Source of the DNA: Mucidula mucida
Taxonomy: Eukaryota > Basidiomycota > Agaricomycetes > Agaricales > Physalacriaceae
Direction: 5' to 3'
Length of the DNA: 64,000 bases
Assembly (NCBI GenBank): GCA_015501055.1
Contig: JADNYV010000041.1
Span: 186,001 to 250,000, forward strand
Numbering within the stretch: the first letter of the stretch is position 1; each line of letters opens with the position of its first letter. Shown one piece after another: positions 1 through 11,720 of this stretch. Position numbers and translations under genes: made by a program. The notes under the pieces were generated by a model. It did no database searches and had not been told where the DNA came from. It saw nothing but the letters and a program-made list of their open reading frames with translations.

Positions 1-3000
1 AGTAGAGAAAGGTCGAACGGAGGGAATCAATTCGATCAGGAGTAGGCGTCAGAGACATATGCTTGGGAAGGAGTCCATTGACCAAGGCAGTGAACCCCGA
101 GAACGCAGTGCTTACTGCCTCGGCAACTATTTCATCTTCATCTTCGAAGGGATCGACCGCCTCCTCCTCTTCGGCTTCTGCGCGCCTGCGCTCTTGTCTA
201 GCTGCGAACGATTCAACTTCTACGGCGGGAAGATCCACCTCACGGAAGAGCTTGCCAATAGCACGCTGGCTAACGTAGTACACGTTCGGGTCGAGGTATG
301 ACATCGTCTCTGGGGCGTGCCAATCAGGTAGGAGCGAAGGTCGCCGAGGTATATCACCTATAGCGACTGCAGTACCAGATTTAGGAAAGTCAACAGCACG
401 ACTGTGAAGGTCCGCGAGCATCATGCAGTCCTTATTAAAAATGCCGTCCGCTCTTGCGTCTGCGAGAATTCGCCAAGTGATGGAAAGAACCCCCAGATTG
501 TCTGTGTTAATGAAGTCGACGACGAATTCCGCAATGTCGTCTTGGGTACATTCCGTAGGTAGGCGTTTCAATACCGCTGGATTGTAGCGGCCAGGGCGCT
601 GGGGACGAATATGGCGAAAGCCCGGATGCCGGTCCAGAGAGATTACAGCGTACTCGTCACCATCCAAGTCGCCCCCACCGAGATAAGAACACAATGGCCG
701 TTGTCCTAGTAATATAAAAACAATGTCAGGCGCACTCCGACACAGTGCCAACAAGCGTACCTTTGGTCGAAAAGACAACTGTATTTGCTAATGGCTCCGT
801 CGCAAAACACGATCCAGCAGGAGGGTGTCCGATGGCTTTTGCAATCTGGACGTCGCCGGGATGAACGCACGGCGAGCGGCTTATCAGAACATAACCAGAA
901 AGGTATTTCCGGGGTCCACCAGGAACAAGCTCGAGGCAAACAGATACTTCATTCTCCTTCAGGAAGCCGTGGACATCAGCGACACCGACTAGGTTATACG
1001 CCTCTGGAATGGGTATACGGGCTGCGTTGAATATCGTCAGCATGTACTAGGGATAACAAAGGATCTAAACATACATTTATGTTTAATATCGCGAAGAGCA
1101 TCGTTTCGCGCGTACAGCATAGCTCTTGCGTAAAACAAATCCTGGGGTAAAGGCACGCCTAAACGATACAGTCGTATAAGGGTACCGGATAGACGGTACG
1201 CAGTTCCTAAGCCGAGCTCATTCAAAAAAAGAGCCGCCGAATCCACAGAGGTCGTCGCCAAGTTAACCTTTTCGATTGCATTATCCTGATATTTCTTGAA
1301 AACTTCGTATGGAACACCTAAGCCCTCCAGTATCATGATTAATGGGCGATTCAGATAAAAACTGAGATAGAAAGGTTAGCGAAAGCGTGCAAAAGAGTCG
1401 ACTGCCACACTCACTTTCCAGGTTTGTCGAATACTTGTGCGATCTCGATCCTTTTCGATGGTGTGCCGGCGAACTTGACCATGGAAGGACGAAGACAGAC
1501 TGTGTGGCCAGTCAGAGTGTGGTCGACGCTGAGCACGCCCTTCGATCCCTCAAAGCGAATTTGGATGGCTCTGGGATAAACGTCTCTGTACAAGGTCGCT
1601 CCCCTACGACGGCTTGCCGTCACCCGCCGAGCGAACTCTGGAGACATTGTTCCAACACCGTCGGTGAAGTTCCATTCAATCCCTGACTCTCTCTCGACTC
1701 TCTTGATGTCGTCAATGGTGTGAAGATTTTCAACGTCTGTCGTCGTGGGATCGGTCGTCGTGAATGCCATGCTGATTCGGGCAGCATATCTGGCCGGACA
1801 GCGTTTAAGCTCCGGACTGAACGTTCCGAGACTATTGATAATATGCGCCACATTGATCAAAGTAACGGCACCAGTTGCGGAGCGCAACCTAAAGTCTCGT
1901 AAGAACCATACTGAGTGGTTCTTCAGCGCTGATTGAGAAAAGGCGAGGAAGTTGAAGGAACGCCCGGCAAGTTGCAAACTGTTCTTCAGGCAACCGCCGA
2001 CACGATTTCTGACCCATAGTGCACTGTCGAAATCTCCATTGTAATGAATTTTATGTTTCCTTTCGTCCATGAAAGAGACGCGCACGAAATTTTGGTGGCA
2101 GGAGGGTGGATACGAGCGGATGACACGATTGGATCGTTCTGGCACGGGACCTTCGTAAAGGATACGCGTGGGCGTGACGATGACATGAAAGCACAGAAAA
2201 ATGCCATCGTCATCGCGCTTGGTCAGAAGGTTGTTGCTCATTGGGTGATCCAGCCGCCTTTTCGTTGCCTTGAAACATCGAAGCACGGACTGATCATCAA
2301 GTTCGGGCCCGATGAGCTCCATGGCCGCCTGAGCAAAGGCGCTGAGCACCATCGCCACATAATCATTGCCTCTCCTGCCCCTCGCCTGACCTTCTCCGAC
2401 TAACCCAAGTATCGGCTCCTTCAGGTTCAAGAGTTCTCGGGGGTCTAGAGCAAGGCTGTTCAAGAGGCTTTCGACCATGTACGCGTGGAAAAAGGGCAAC
2501 TCCTTGCGCCATTCTTGGTACGCCCTCAGATTAGCGGCGGACCACAAATTGGCATGAATGATCTGGTAGGGATCGCGGTGGACTGGCAGCCCGAGACCTG
2601 TGTTTCGGAGTAGGCGACGGAATGTGGCGGGTCCCTCTCTGGATGAACAAACAAGGCGTATACACATCGAACAATATGGCGCGATTTCCGAGTGTGGCCG
2701 GCCGGTCGTGGAATCTAGGAGATCCAAAGCAGACTGCTGGGTACGAATCGGACCGGAACCAAAGAGGCCGCTCAAAGGCCCATCAGCCTCGGAGATATAG
2801 GATGGTGGATTGTATAGGAAGAGGACAAGGACGGGGGCACCATCGTCCGGACATACATGAGCAGAGAAGTGCTGCACGTCGAGGTAGGAAAACAGGATGT
2901 GAAACGTCTGGTCTACTTTCATATCTTCCAAGTCGTATATGCCAAAGGAAACCCGCCGCCGATAGTCCTTGTCTTGGCAACCGCGACCTCAATTTGACGT

Positions 3001-3496
3001 GACTCTGGTAAAAAAGAGAGGCGAGAAGGCGAGGATACAACGTGCTCCCACTCGACCGAAATCCTGTTATCACGGCACCACCAACAGAACTGGATTTTGG
3101 CGATCGAGAGCTCGCCATGGTCCCGAAGCAATGCTGTTTGTTGCTCCTGCTTCTGGGCGTGCGTGTCGTCAGCGTAAGGAGAACGCGTTATATGATCAAT
3201 GATGGTCTTATCGACAGGTTTGTTACTTTCGCGGAGCGACAGTGATGTGTTTCGAACGACCACTTTGCGTCGCCCGTAGGCGCCGTATTCACCAAGAAAG
3301 CGAACACCTAGATCGCGAGTAGGAAGAGTAAGAATGCCCTGCCCCTGGTTCCGACCTTTCTTGTCCTTGAACAAACGGACATGAAAGTTTATTGGTGTGG
3401 ATGGACTGAACGTGGGAGATGCAGCTCTTGGCGCATTGCGCTCCGGACGTCGAGCTCTGAGGCAGACTTGGGGACATTGGGAATGAAGATCTCCAT
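1..3496 (-). CDS. RNA-dependent RNA polymerase, QDE-1/RDP type (3' end off window)
   Basis: Cell-encoded RdRP that makes double-stranded RNA for RNA silencing. The catalytic metal-binding motif DLDGDEY lies at 650-670 within LGGGDLDGDEY, and the preceding FTDGVGTMSP block is the usual ITDGxGxxSP region of the family. I place the start at 3494-3496 (MEIFIPNVP), because fungal RdRPs begin with a similar short block followed by NFHVRLFK. Introns are visible near 1350-1400 (rejoining FDKPG to YLNRPLIMILEGLGVPYEVF), 1040-1075 and 710-760. The C-terminal part continues past base 1. Two single-base deficits break the frame, near 3411 (CC read as C) and 2975 (CCC read as CC); restoring either brings the conserved frame back. 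They look like sequence errors rather than decay. The N-terminal region before the catalytic core matches other basidiomycete RdRPs in pattern. Confidence 0.93.
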
Positions 3497-4371
3497 GGCG
3501 GCGCAGAGCAAGACGAGCGTCTATCAGCCTGGGAACTGATCGTCTTAGATAGGCAGACAGCACAGGTCCTGGGAATATGAAGAGAGAATGATCAATTCCG
3601 GAACATACAAAGCTGCGTCGTGATGGCCTTGTGGATGGCATCCTTCGCGAGATAGAACGTGCGTCCAATACAAATTCTGTATTCAAAACAAACGACCCAG
3701 AGGAAGCGCTGTATGGATGGCTCCTTGATGAACACATTGACAGTTCTGTTGATCCATTCAGTGTCACTTCAAGCAAAGAATAAGTGCCAGACTACTGCCT
3801 GACCTGTGGCGGCATCAATTGACTGGGTTAAGCAACAACCATCAGTCGAGTAAGAGTTACGACAGTGTTGAAGTACTAGTTCAAGAAGGGAAACCGATGT
3901 TGGCGATCGCGCCTTCCCAAAGCAGAGGAGCATTTGTTTCCCCCATCGCAGGCAAACAAAGAACACAGCCGGCATATGTCATCTGCCTTGCGTAGGGCAA
4001 TTATTGACCACCATCTCGAAATATTTCTCGCCCCCTTCCGTGCCTTTGTACGATACCGTTGATGATTGCTGCTTGTCCGACCCGCGCCCAACTCTGACGC
4101 CACACTAGACGGCAGAAGCCTGCGATCAACATTTATATCTGGGCAAGTCGTAATGATAATGCGTTTATTGGGTGGTCTAACAGGATATATAGCCCTGCAA
4201 CGATTTTTAGCGGATTCGCTGGGCTAGAAAAGTCAAGAGCATATACAAGTACGTCTAGTGGGCATCTTGAAAGGAAGTAACAACTAATAACAACCAAGAC
4301 GCGTTTGTCTTCGCTGTATGGTTGATATAACCACAGGACCATCCTGCTTGCCCTGTTGTTAGGATCCAGAA
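3497..4371. other. Intergenic region between divergent RdRP and OXR1 genes
   Basis: This 875-bp stretch separates two divergently transcribed genes and should hold both promoters. I see no convincing coding segment, repeat or RNA gene in it; the open frames here are short and show no family resemblance. Confidence 0.5.
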
Positions 4372-5997
4372 ATGCCTACAATTGACTCCATACCATCACT
4401 AATTCCGTTACCCGCCCCGCAACCTACTCCGGCGCAGAAACGGGCACTTGCCGACGAGGAACTGCTCGATAAATATGCCATCCTATTCTCACCTCCCACT
4501 CCACGCGCATCCCCAATCCCAGACCTCTCTTTACAAACCGCTATTCCTCCGAGCCCAGACCCTATTCCGTCCTCTTCATCTGACGGCGAATTTGGCTCAT
4601 TTGTATCTGTTCCTGCCTCAGAAGATCCTCTTGCGGCTTTTACTCCGATAGAGGAGGCCTTCTCGTCCAACTCCTCCCACCACGCACGGAATTCAAGTCA
4701 GGATTCTTTGACAAGTTCGCCCAGGAAGCCAGGCTGGCTTCCGACAAGAATAAGCAGGGAGTTCTGGACGAACTCTTGCTTAGTGACCGAGACCCAATGT
4801 ATTGGCCAGATCCCCCACAGGCGCAATACAAAGCGCCGAATGTTGACGTGGATTTTGATTTTTTCCTATCCCAGTCTCCCCCCAAGTCCACTTCGCCAAT
4901 GCTGCCAACGTTGCATCATCTTCGTCACCCCCAGTCACCTCCGTCTCGCTCACCTACCCTTTCTTCGGCTACCCTTGCGCCGCCGATCGCATCCGCGTCC
5001 AGTGCTTCCTCTCCTCCCACACCGGCAGTCATGCAGCCGCCACATCGCGGTCTGGAACGTAAACACACCCCTCCTCCTCGTTCTCAGTCATACCAGACAC
5101 TATCTAATATATCCGCTCGTTGGCTTCCACAAAAGCAGATACCCCCAATGCGACCCGATACTCTCCAGTCCATCTTCAATGTACCACAAGAACCTCCAAT
5201 ATCGCACGGAACACCATTTTCTTCTCACGAAGGGTCGTATGTCCCTCCGACCGGTGCGCCCGGTTTTAAAGGCGAGGATCACCATTGGGACAAGGGCTAT
5301 TCGGAGGAGTTGGAACATGAGAGGACGCGCCCGGCGACCCCAGTGAATATGAGTGCTGTTATCCAGAAGAAGACGGGCTACGTCGATTTAAAGGGTAGGC
5401 GGGAAGGGACTGTTGGTGTTCTTGACTCGAACCTCGCCAACCTTGTAAGTCATTGCTTCATGGTCTCATTTCCTCCTCATAGTCGTTTCGTAGCTTCGCC
5501 CATCCCTTCCTGCATTGCAACGTCTTCCGCGAACATGGACCCTTCTCTATTCGCTCGACCAACACGGAATATCACTCAACACTCTTTACGCTCGATGTGA
5601 TCTTCCCAAGCCTACCGGTCAGCTGCTTATTATCCGGGACACCAACGACGCCCTTTTCGGCGTGTACATGGGCGATGGTATTCGACCTTCCAAAGGGCGG
5701 GGATACTATGGCTCGGGCGAGTCCTTCATGTTCAAGTGCCGTTACGATCAGAGTGATCTACGAGTGTTCAAATGGACTGGCAAGAACGACTACATCGCGT
5801 TATGCGAACCTGATTTCTTATCGTTTGGAGGTGGAGAGGGACAATACGGGGTCTATTTGGATTCGGGGCTGATTGATGGCAGCTCGGCGAGGTGCCCAAC
5901 GTTTGGGAATGAACCGCTATGCTCGGCGGGTTCCGTTAAGGCTGGTGCGGTTGCGTTCGAGTGTGTTGGGCTCGAGGTTTGGAAGGTGGGGAGTTAG
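4372..5997 (+). CDS. OXR1-like oxidation resistance protein with TLD domain
   Basis: The C-terminal half is a TLD domain (TLDc), the mark of the OXR1 family that protects eukaryotic cells against oxidative damage and in yeast and animals interacts with the V-ATPase. Diagnostic blocks are WTLLYSLDQHGISLNTLY, YYGSGESFMFK, VFKWTGKNDYIALCEPDFL and FGGGEGQYGVYLDS. The N-terminal ~300 residues are Pro/Ser-rich and presumably disordered. One intron is clear (5445-5493, gtaagt..cgtag), joining DSNLAN to LLRPSLPALQRLPRTW. A single missing G near 4688 (GGG read as GG) shifts frame; with it restored the two halves read SSHHAREFKSGFFDKF and the protein would be 525 aa. Fungal OXR1 proteins are usually shorter at the N-terminus. 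Confidence 0.9.
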
Positions 5998-6235
5998 GGC
6001 CTGCTCATGGCATTGCATTTGTACCACTTACTACATACTCATAGACCCGGTATTTATTAATCTCTCAAGTTGTGTTGTATTCATTCAATGTGCTAGCTTG
6101 CCTCTACAACTTCAAGGCACCGCCAACACCGAGACCAACGATCTTGAGGCGCAAGATATAATTGATGATCAACGCAGCTCGACAACTTATTCTGATCCCT
6201 CCTTCTCTGTCCCTTCGATCTGGCGACCACAAGCA

Positions 6236-7015
6236 ATGGAAACAAGCGGTACGATCAAATTTATTGTTGCAGGAGAAGCGTACCATACCTGGTATAAAAC
6301 CTTTGGAGACTTCAAAAGGATCGGTCATCGCCCACTCGTTGCCCTTCATGGCGGCCCAGAAGTCAGCCATCACTATATGCTGTACGTTCAAGGTGTACCT
6401 ATCACTAAGACCTTCTCCTTTTAGATCATTCAAGACGTTTTACACCCGCTTAGGGTAGGAAGTGCACGGCATTTGGTTCATGAATCGTGGGGAGGTTCGC
6501 ATTCAAAATCTTCACTATTGCATCTGACGATAGTTTAATTTGCGGCTTAGGAATGCTGCATCCGACGGGTGGGGCGGTTGGCCATTTCCAGCTCTCCAGC
6601 CTCGATGGAGCTGTTTGTACCAGGCGTCAAAGAATTCGCTCGACCGCTTTCCACCATAACGAGTCGCACTAATCCGCGAGTACGAAAGCAAGGATGATCT
6701 CTCCGCTCCCGAATACGAGGCCATCACTGATATGGCTTGGTGTAAGCGCCACATATGCACTCTCGATCCCTGGCCGGAGGCGTTAGTGGCGACGTTTGCT
6801 GCTCAGAAGCAGGATCCCACAGTTCATTGGGCTCTATGAGTTAGTCACATAATGTTCAGTGCGATAGGGCTGAAACTTTTGTGGTAAAGTTCAACTTCAA
6901 ATTAGTCGGCAGTTTGAAAGGGTTCTCTGTCATCAACAATATTTCTTGCCCGACGTTGGTTATCAGCGCGCCAGAGGACGAAATTCAGCCGGACAATGTG
7001 CCTCTGTTTTATTAG
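6236..7015 (+). pseudogene. Proline iminopeptidase-like alpha/beta hydrolase, internally deleted
   Basis: The start reads like fungal proline-specific peptidases: TIKFIVAGEAYHTWYK then PLVALHGGPEVSHHYML, where HGGP is the family's oxyanion-hole block. The frame is then lost. Around 6575-6650 the later family block SSPASMELFVPGVKEF appears, followed by APEYEAITDMAWCKRHICTL, DPWPEALVATFAAQKQDPT and LVGSLKGFSVINN to a stop at 7013-7015. The middle segment that should carry the nucleophile elbow GxSxGG is absent, so the enzyme cannot be functional as it stands. A second, poorer remnant of the same family sits at 32.6-32.8 kb. Confidence 0.75.
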
Positions 7016-7144
7016 AGAATTCCGAAGGCAAAGTGAGTGTAATTGGACCATTCAATTGGTTAGTAGTAGTTCGCATCTTGGATAATTCGAAGAGCCTGAA
7101 AAGTAAGCTAACTTAAGTTTTATACTCGAGCAAGTCCTCACAAT

Positions 7145-7380
7145 TGCGTAAGTACTTTGAGGTCGTATCTGCCACATCAGCAAAACAGCAAACCCGTCTT
7201 TTCGGTCTTGGTCTTGCCGGCCTCGTCTTTCTGCGTCTTAGTCTTGCAGCACGAATCTTTTTGGTCTTTTGCTTGCCACAGAAAGTCTTTTTCATCTTAG
7301 TCTTGCCGTCTTTTATCTTCAATCCTCATCTGAGTCTTATGATGCTTGAAAGTCTTGCAGGAAAGTGAAAAGTCTTGTGA
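7145..7380. repeat. Degenerate GTCTTG-rich low-complexity tract
   Basis: On the plus strand the words GTCTTG / GTCTTT recur about a dozen times at irregular spacing between 7190 and 7376. The tract ends right next to the stop codon of the Plavaka transposase on the other strand, so it may be part of the transposon's subterminal region; that link is inference. Confidence 0.5.
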
Positions 7381-7381
7381 T

Positions 7382-10189
7382 TTAGAATGCAATCTCGTTC
7401 GAATGATGATCTACGTACTTATTTACGTAGAATGTAGGAAATATATCAAGACTGTCCGTATGTTTCATACCACGGGGAATAAACTCGTCGTCTACCGGGG
7501 CACCAATGAGATGCGCACCGCGAAGGAAGCAATCAAGGTGGATCACGGCCTGTAACCTATCGCCAGCATGATCCAAGTCTGGAACCACCTTCCACATACC
7601 CGTAGCGGCATCCGGCTCGTCTCCTACAGCCAAAAACCAAGTGACCAGCGCACACGGATAAGATATGTTCTCGTGTCGAAGGGACATGAAGAGAAGGATG
7701 TGCGCCGCGTGCATCCCTCGAAAACCAGGTAACTCGCTGTCTGCTTCCGCGAAGGCACAATCCGCGCGGCCTTTACACCAATGGGGTGCTGCGCGAATGC
7801 GCTCACGTCGCATTCCACCAATGCCAGACAAGTCGCTAGGTGCATAAAACTCGGCAACAGCAGAAGGGTACGTGAAAACCTTGCCAATATATATTGGGCA
7901 GTCGTGTAGAGGAACATCGTCGGAGGACATGGGTGCATTGGGTGTTGTCTGCTCGTAGAGAAAGCAACGGATCAGCTCGGGCAGTCGATGATGACCAGTT
8001 TGATGTGCAATAACGCGAACATTACGCGCATAGATGCTTGGCGGAACTAATCGAGGCGACAGGTTAATACTAGCAGCATATGTACTCATGAAAGCACGTA
8101 CATGGCTTCTTTGCAAGCTTAACCTCACCCAGTATCTTCCGCTGTGCAGCATCGACGTCTCCGCCGTCATCGTCATCGTTATCCTCCCTCACTGGTGATT
8201 TGTCTACAGGCAGTGGTGGTCCAAATAGAGTTCCGGCAAGCATGCCTCGCACACGGAAATAGATACGCATGGCAGCAAGCTTGTCCAACCGCTCGTTGAT
8301 AAGAAGCATTTGTATTAACGCCTCAAAGCGACTCGAACGTCGCCACGGTTCCTTGACAGCCTTGATGTGCTTTGACTCCGTAATGGAGGAACAGAGGCCA
8401 TTTGGTGCACCAAACTCCTGTATGAGGTGACGGTAGTGAACCATGGAGTGTTGACGGGGCAGGGAAAAGTTCTTGACAACACCGAGTGTGCGAAAGATCT
8501 CGCGTTCGGTGTGGTAACGAGCTAAAGTGTTGTCGAGCTCCACAAGGTTGTCTTCATCCAGAACGGCCCGGCGAACGAGATAGCAGAAGTCCGTGAAAGC
8601 TGTCAAAGCACAAACCATGCCTTCGGGAACATGTCCAGAGATGGCGGGAAGAAAGACCTGTTGAAACATTGAAACTACTCAGCAGATTAAAAGAGCAACA
8701 AACCTTCATTAACGCTTTAGAATCATCACCTGTCCACTGTTTGTACGCGCGACCTTCAGGAAAACATCGTAACCCAGCGAAGGAGGGTACAACCTCAATC
8801 CTAGGTGTACCGTAAGAAGCTGAATGAGTAGAGGAAGGTGAGAGTATGCATACCTTCTGTCGATGTCTGCAAGAATCTTGGAGGCCTCCTTCTTCGGGTA
8901 TGTGTCGGTAATATACTGCTCGATCCACGTTACAAGATGGTCTTTGAACGTTCCTTTAATGATCTGATGGAGAAGATCCGGCGAAAGCAGTTCATGAATA
9001 TCGGCTCGCGGGAACTCGTGCGTAAATGGCTACCCAATAGATAAGTGACGATCCTTGGGCTGAGGTTGATATAACTACCAAAATCCCCTCGATGATTCCA
9101 TATTGCTCTCAGAGCTGTTTTGTCGACATGCTTTCGAAAGCCATCTTGGTATGTTCATGGCTTCGACGCCCGCCTGCACCATCAAGATCCGTGTGATGAG
9201 CTGTACATCTGAGGGGGATTATTAGAAGCTGTTGATGCAGAGAGAGAAGGGAGAAGGAGAGTGAACACACCAACCACACCAGCCTTGAACAATACATGCT
9301 AACAAAACTTGTTCTGGGTAGTCTCCAATATACTGTAGCGTTTCAACCATAACTTCACAGCCTGTGACCCATTATGGTCTGAAGTTACAGCAAACAGCTT
9401 CACAGACCCTTAAATTGCCTTTTTTGGACAGTTCCGCTTATAGCGGGACCTGAAATTTCCTTATTTGGAGGCTCGTGCCTGACCAAAGTGGTCTGTGACC
9501 CGTTATGATGTATATATAGCTTCACTTCAAAGACCCCCGTGACCCTTTATGTGAATTTGCGGTCGAAATGCTACAGTACGGTCCGAGTCCATATATCGTG
9601 CGGCGATAGTGTCCGTCGGCGTATCGAACAACCTCGGGGGTAGTCATTCCCGGCTTCAGCGACTGCATGATGAAAGCAATCGACCCATGGAAGAGCTAAT
9701 GTCGAAAGCAGCGGAACTGTTCGCTGTCCTTGTATTCACGATCCGCTAGCAAGGCATCATTAGTATGATAGAGAAAACGTGCGGTTAACGTTGTGAGACT
9801 TACTTTTTGGGATGGCAAAGAAACCAATCAACGTCAAACCATTCCGATGGGCGCGCCGCACATTGTTGTGAATCAATCCATTCGACATATAGAACGGGTA
9901 GTATTCGTTCTGTCCAGTTGCGACAGATACAGTTGTTTTATCGCTCTCAAAAATAGTGGGAACGAACATGGTGTCGTGATTGTTCGGATCTTGTGCGATA
10001 ATATTCTGTGAGAGAATCAGCAGTGTTACACATATAAATGAGTTCACGTACAGCTTGACGCCATGCCCAGTTACCAGACATGAAGTCTTGGTAGCGGCGG
10101 CGGCCATTCTTATCGGTGACACGCTTCGGGGAAAAGTCCATCTCCTTGGCGAAGTTGGCACTGACTTCTTGAGATAGCGGGCATGTCAA
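7382..10189 (-). mobile_element. Plavaka-type DNA transposon, 5'-truncated transposase interrupted by a MITE
   Basis: The minus strand encodes a Plavaka transposase, a basidiomycete family described alongside KDZ transposases. In order of translation: NGRRRYQDFMSGNWAWRQA, TTVSVATGQNEYYPFYMSNG, HNNVRRAHRNGLTLIGFFAI, SLKPGMTTPEVVRYADGHY, IGDYPEQVLLACIVQGWC, a central part around 8.55-8.95 kb with FLPAISGHVPEGMVCALTAF and LPRQHSMVHYRHLIQEFG, and the C-terminus FYVNKYVDHHSNEIAF with stop at 7382. Several introns lie between these blocks (for example near 10040, 9770 and 8670). The first few hundred residues of the family are missing upstream of 10189, where the flank runs into the F-box-like gene, so the element is truncated. 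A 244-bp MITE splits the coding sequence at 9333-9576. Confidence 0.9.
9333..9576. mobile_element. 244-bp MITE with terminal inverted repeats and TA target duplication
   Basis: The element begins CTGTAGCGTTTCAACC and ends with the near-perfect inverse GGTCGAAATGCTACAG (two mismatches in 16). It is flanked by TA on both sides (9331-9332 and 9577-9578). Removing the element and one TA rejoins the Plavaka reading frame exactly as GLGPYIGDYPEQVLL, a conserved block of the transposase, which proves the insertion. Internally it contains several versions of TGTGACCCNTTATG in both orientations. No coding capacity. TA duplications point to Tc1/mariner-type mobilisation. Confidence 0.88.
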
Positions 10190-10407
10190 TCAGTACTTGC
10201 GTGGTTAGAGTTCGTTCATACTAGCCAGACTGTACCTAGTGAAAGAGACTGGAATTGTACCCCGATGAGCAATTCGACAATAGCGGAAGGATTGTATGTG
10301 ATATCGATGAAATTTACAGTCTAGTGTATCGAGATGGACTTAAAACGACGAGTTCGGACGTGATGGATCCATGGAGAGGAGTCAGTCCGGGTCACGTTGT
10401 CGTGATC

Positions 10408-11439
10408 ATGATCCCCTTGGCTCCTACCATCACGTTAACAGCGGTTCACCCGTTCCCCGATCTCCCAGTGGACATCGCTCGCAGAATTCTCGAGACCGCC
10501 GCAGTCCACAATAGTAATGACGCGTGCCGCCTCGTCCGTGTCTCCAAAACGGTACATATCTGGTAAGCCATCCTACCAGTCGTCCGACGGTCAATATGAT
10601 ATAATTGATACTTGAACATCAATAGGATTGAGCCTCTCATCTATCGCTCTATTGTGATACAAACTAGCACGGCGGCTCGCCGACTTGCACGTGGATTTTA
10701 CTTGCGAGATGACAATGCCCGGAGATCCATCACCAGAGGCGTTGAACAGCTATGCGTCTATTACGACATCAACTATAAGGATGAAGACCTTTTACACCTC
10801 TTGGAGATTGCCATAGATGCCGATTCTATAATGTGGTGGTACAAAACCACTGCTCTACTGTCGTACATAGACAGGCTTCGCCCTAAATACTTCTCCTTCG
10901 CCAACTTGACGCTCAAAACAGTAGATACCATCCTTCCCCGCAGCATCACTCATCTCGACGTCGTATTTCACACATATAATTCCCCGGTGGCTGACCGTCT
11001 TCTGCCCCAATCGTACGAAGTGCTCTGGAGAAATGTCTTTGCGCGATGTCCGTTCCTAACGCACATCATGATTGGCTTCTACATAGTCGATCCACCGCCT
11101 TGGGCAAGTCACAAGACGACTTTTGTACAGAGCGTGCTTTCCAATGCCCCGTCCATTTTCACAACTTTAATCATCGAGTTGAAAACCTCTGGAGGTCTGG
11201 TTGCAGGATCACCTCTGGGCTGGAGCGTTTCGGATTTTGGTGCTTGCTTGGATGATCCTAGGTTCATAATAGTGAGCCCAGAGCCCTGGCATTTGGATGT
11301 CGAAGGAGTGGCTTGTTATCCGACCGGACCAGGTTGGGACCATTGGGTGTACATGCGAGGGAAGGAAATTTGGGAATTCGCCGATGCTCAGCTTCGTGAG
11401 AGGGCATCAAGACGACAGGCAACACTTCCAGGAAGCTAA
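10408..11439 (+). CDS. F-box-like protein
   Basis: Predicted 322-aa protein from two exons (10408-10562 and 10626-11439; intron gtaagc..aatag). The N-terminal motif FPDLPVDIARRILETAA, then CRLVRVSKTVHIW and EPLIYRSIVI, is the pattern of the very large F-box-like families of Agaricomycetes, which as a class recruit substrates to SCF ubiquitin ligases. The rest of the protein is lineage-specific and has no recognisable repeats. An in-frame upstream ATG exists at 10255, but I prefer 10408 because the F-box-like domain follows closely. The substrate is unknown. Confidence 0.75.
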
Positions 11440-11720
11440 CATACGGATCTCTTTGAAATGATGCATGTATTACATTCCTACAAGACCGCCGTACTTAGTC
11501 ACTGTTTTACTGTAATGGTATTTGATGACGCCGTCAACTCTCAAAGGGCCAGTCTATTGCCATCAATGCACACGTTTTCGGATCGACGAAGAGGATGGTG
11601 GTCGATAACTCTAGTCTTGCGGTGCAACGCTATTTCAAGCTCCGCCACAAACCCATCACGTGAGATTTGAAGCCGAGCGTGATCAGTGTTCAACGCCATC
11701 TCTCTCCTTCCTCCCATTCA
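11440..11720. other. Upstream region of locus A
   Basis: The 70 bp before the ATG of A (from the CCCATCACGTGA block at about 11646 to the pyrimidine-rich CTCTCTCCTTCCTCCCATTCA) resembles, in inverted orientation, the segment between the header stub and gene B at 14285-14370. Nothing coding is visible. Confidence 0.45.

Noticed and set aside
1387..3245. Open frames on the plus strand opposite the RdRP gene
   Set aside because: They are antisense shadows; the minus strand has the conserved polymerase motifs.
7113..7368. Lys/Arg-rich or Leu-rich small protein in the GTCTTG tract
   Set aside because: Both frames simply reflect the repetitive sequence.
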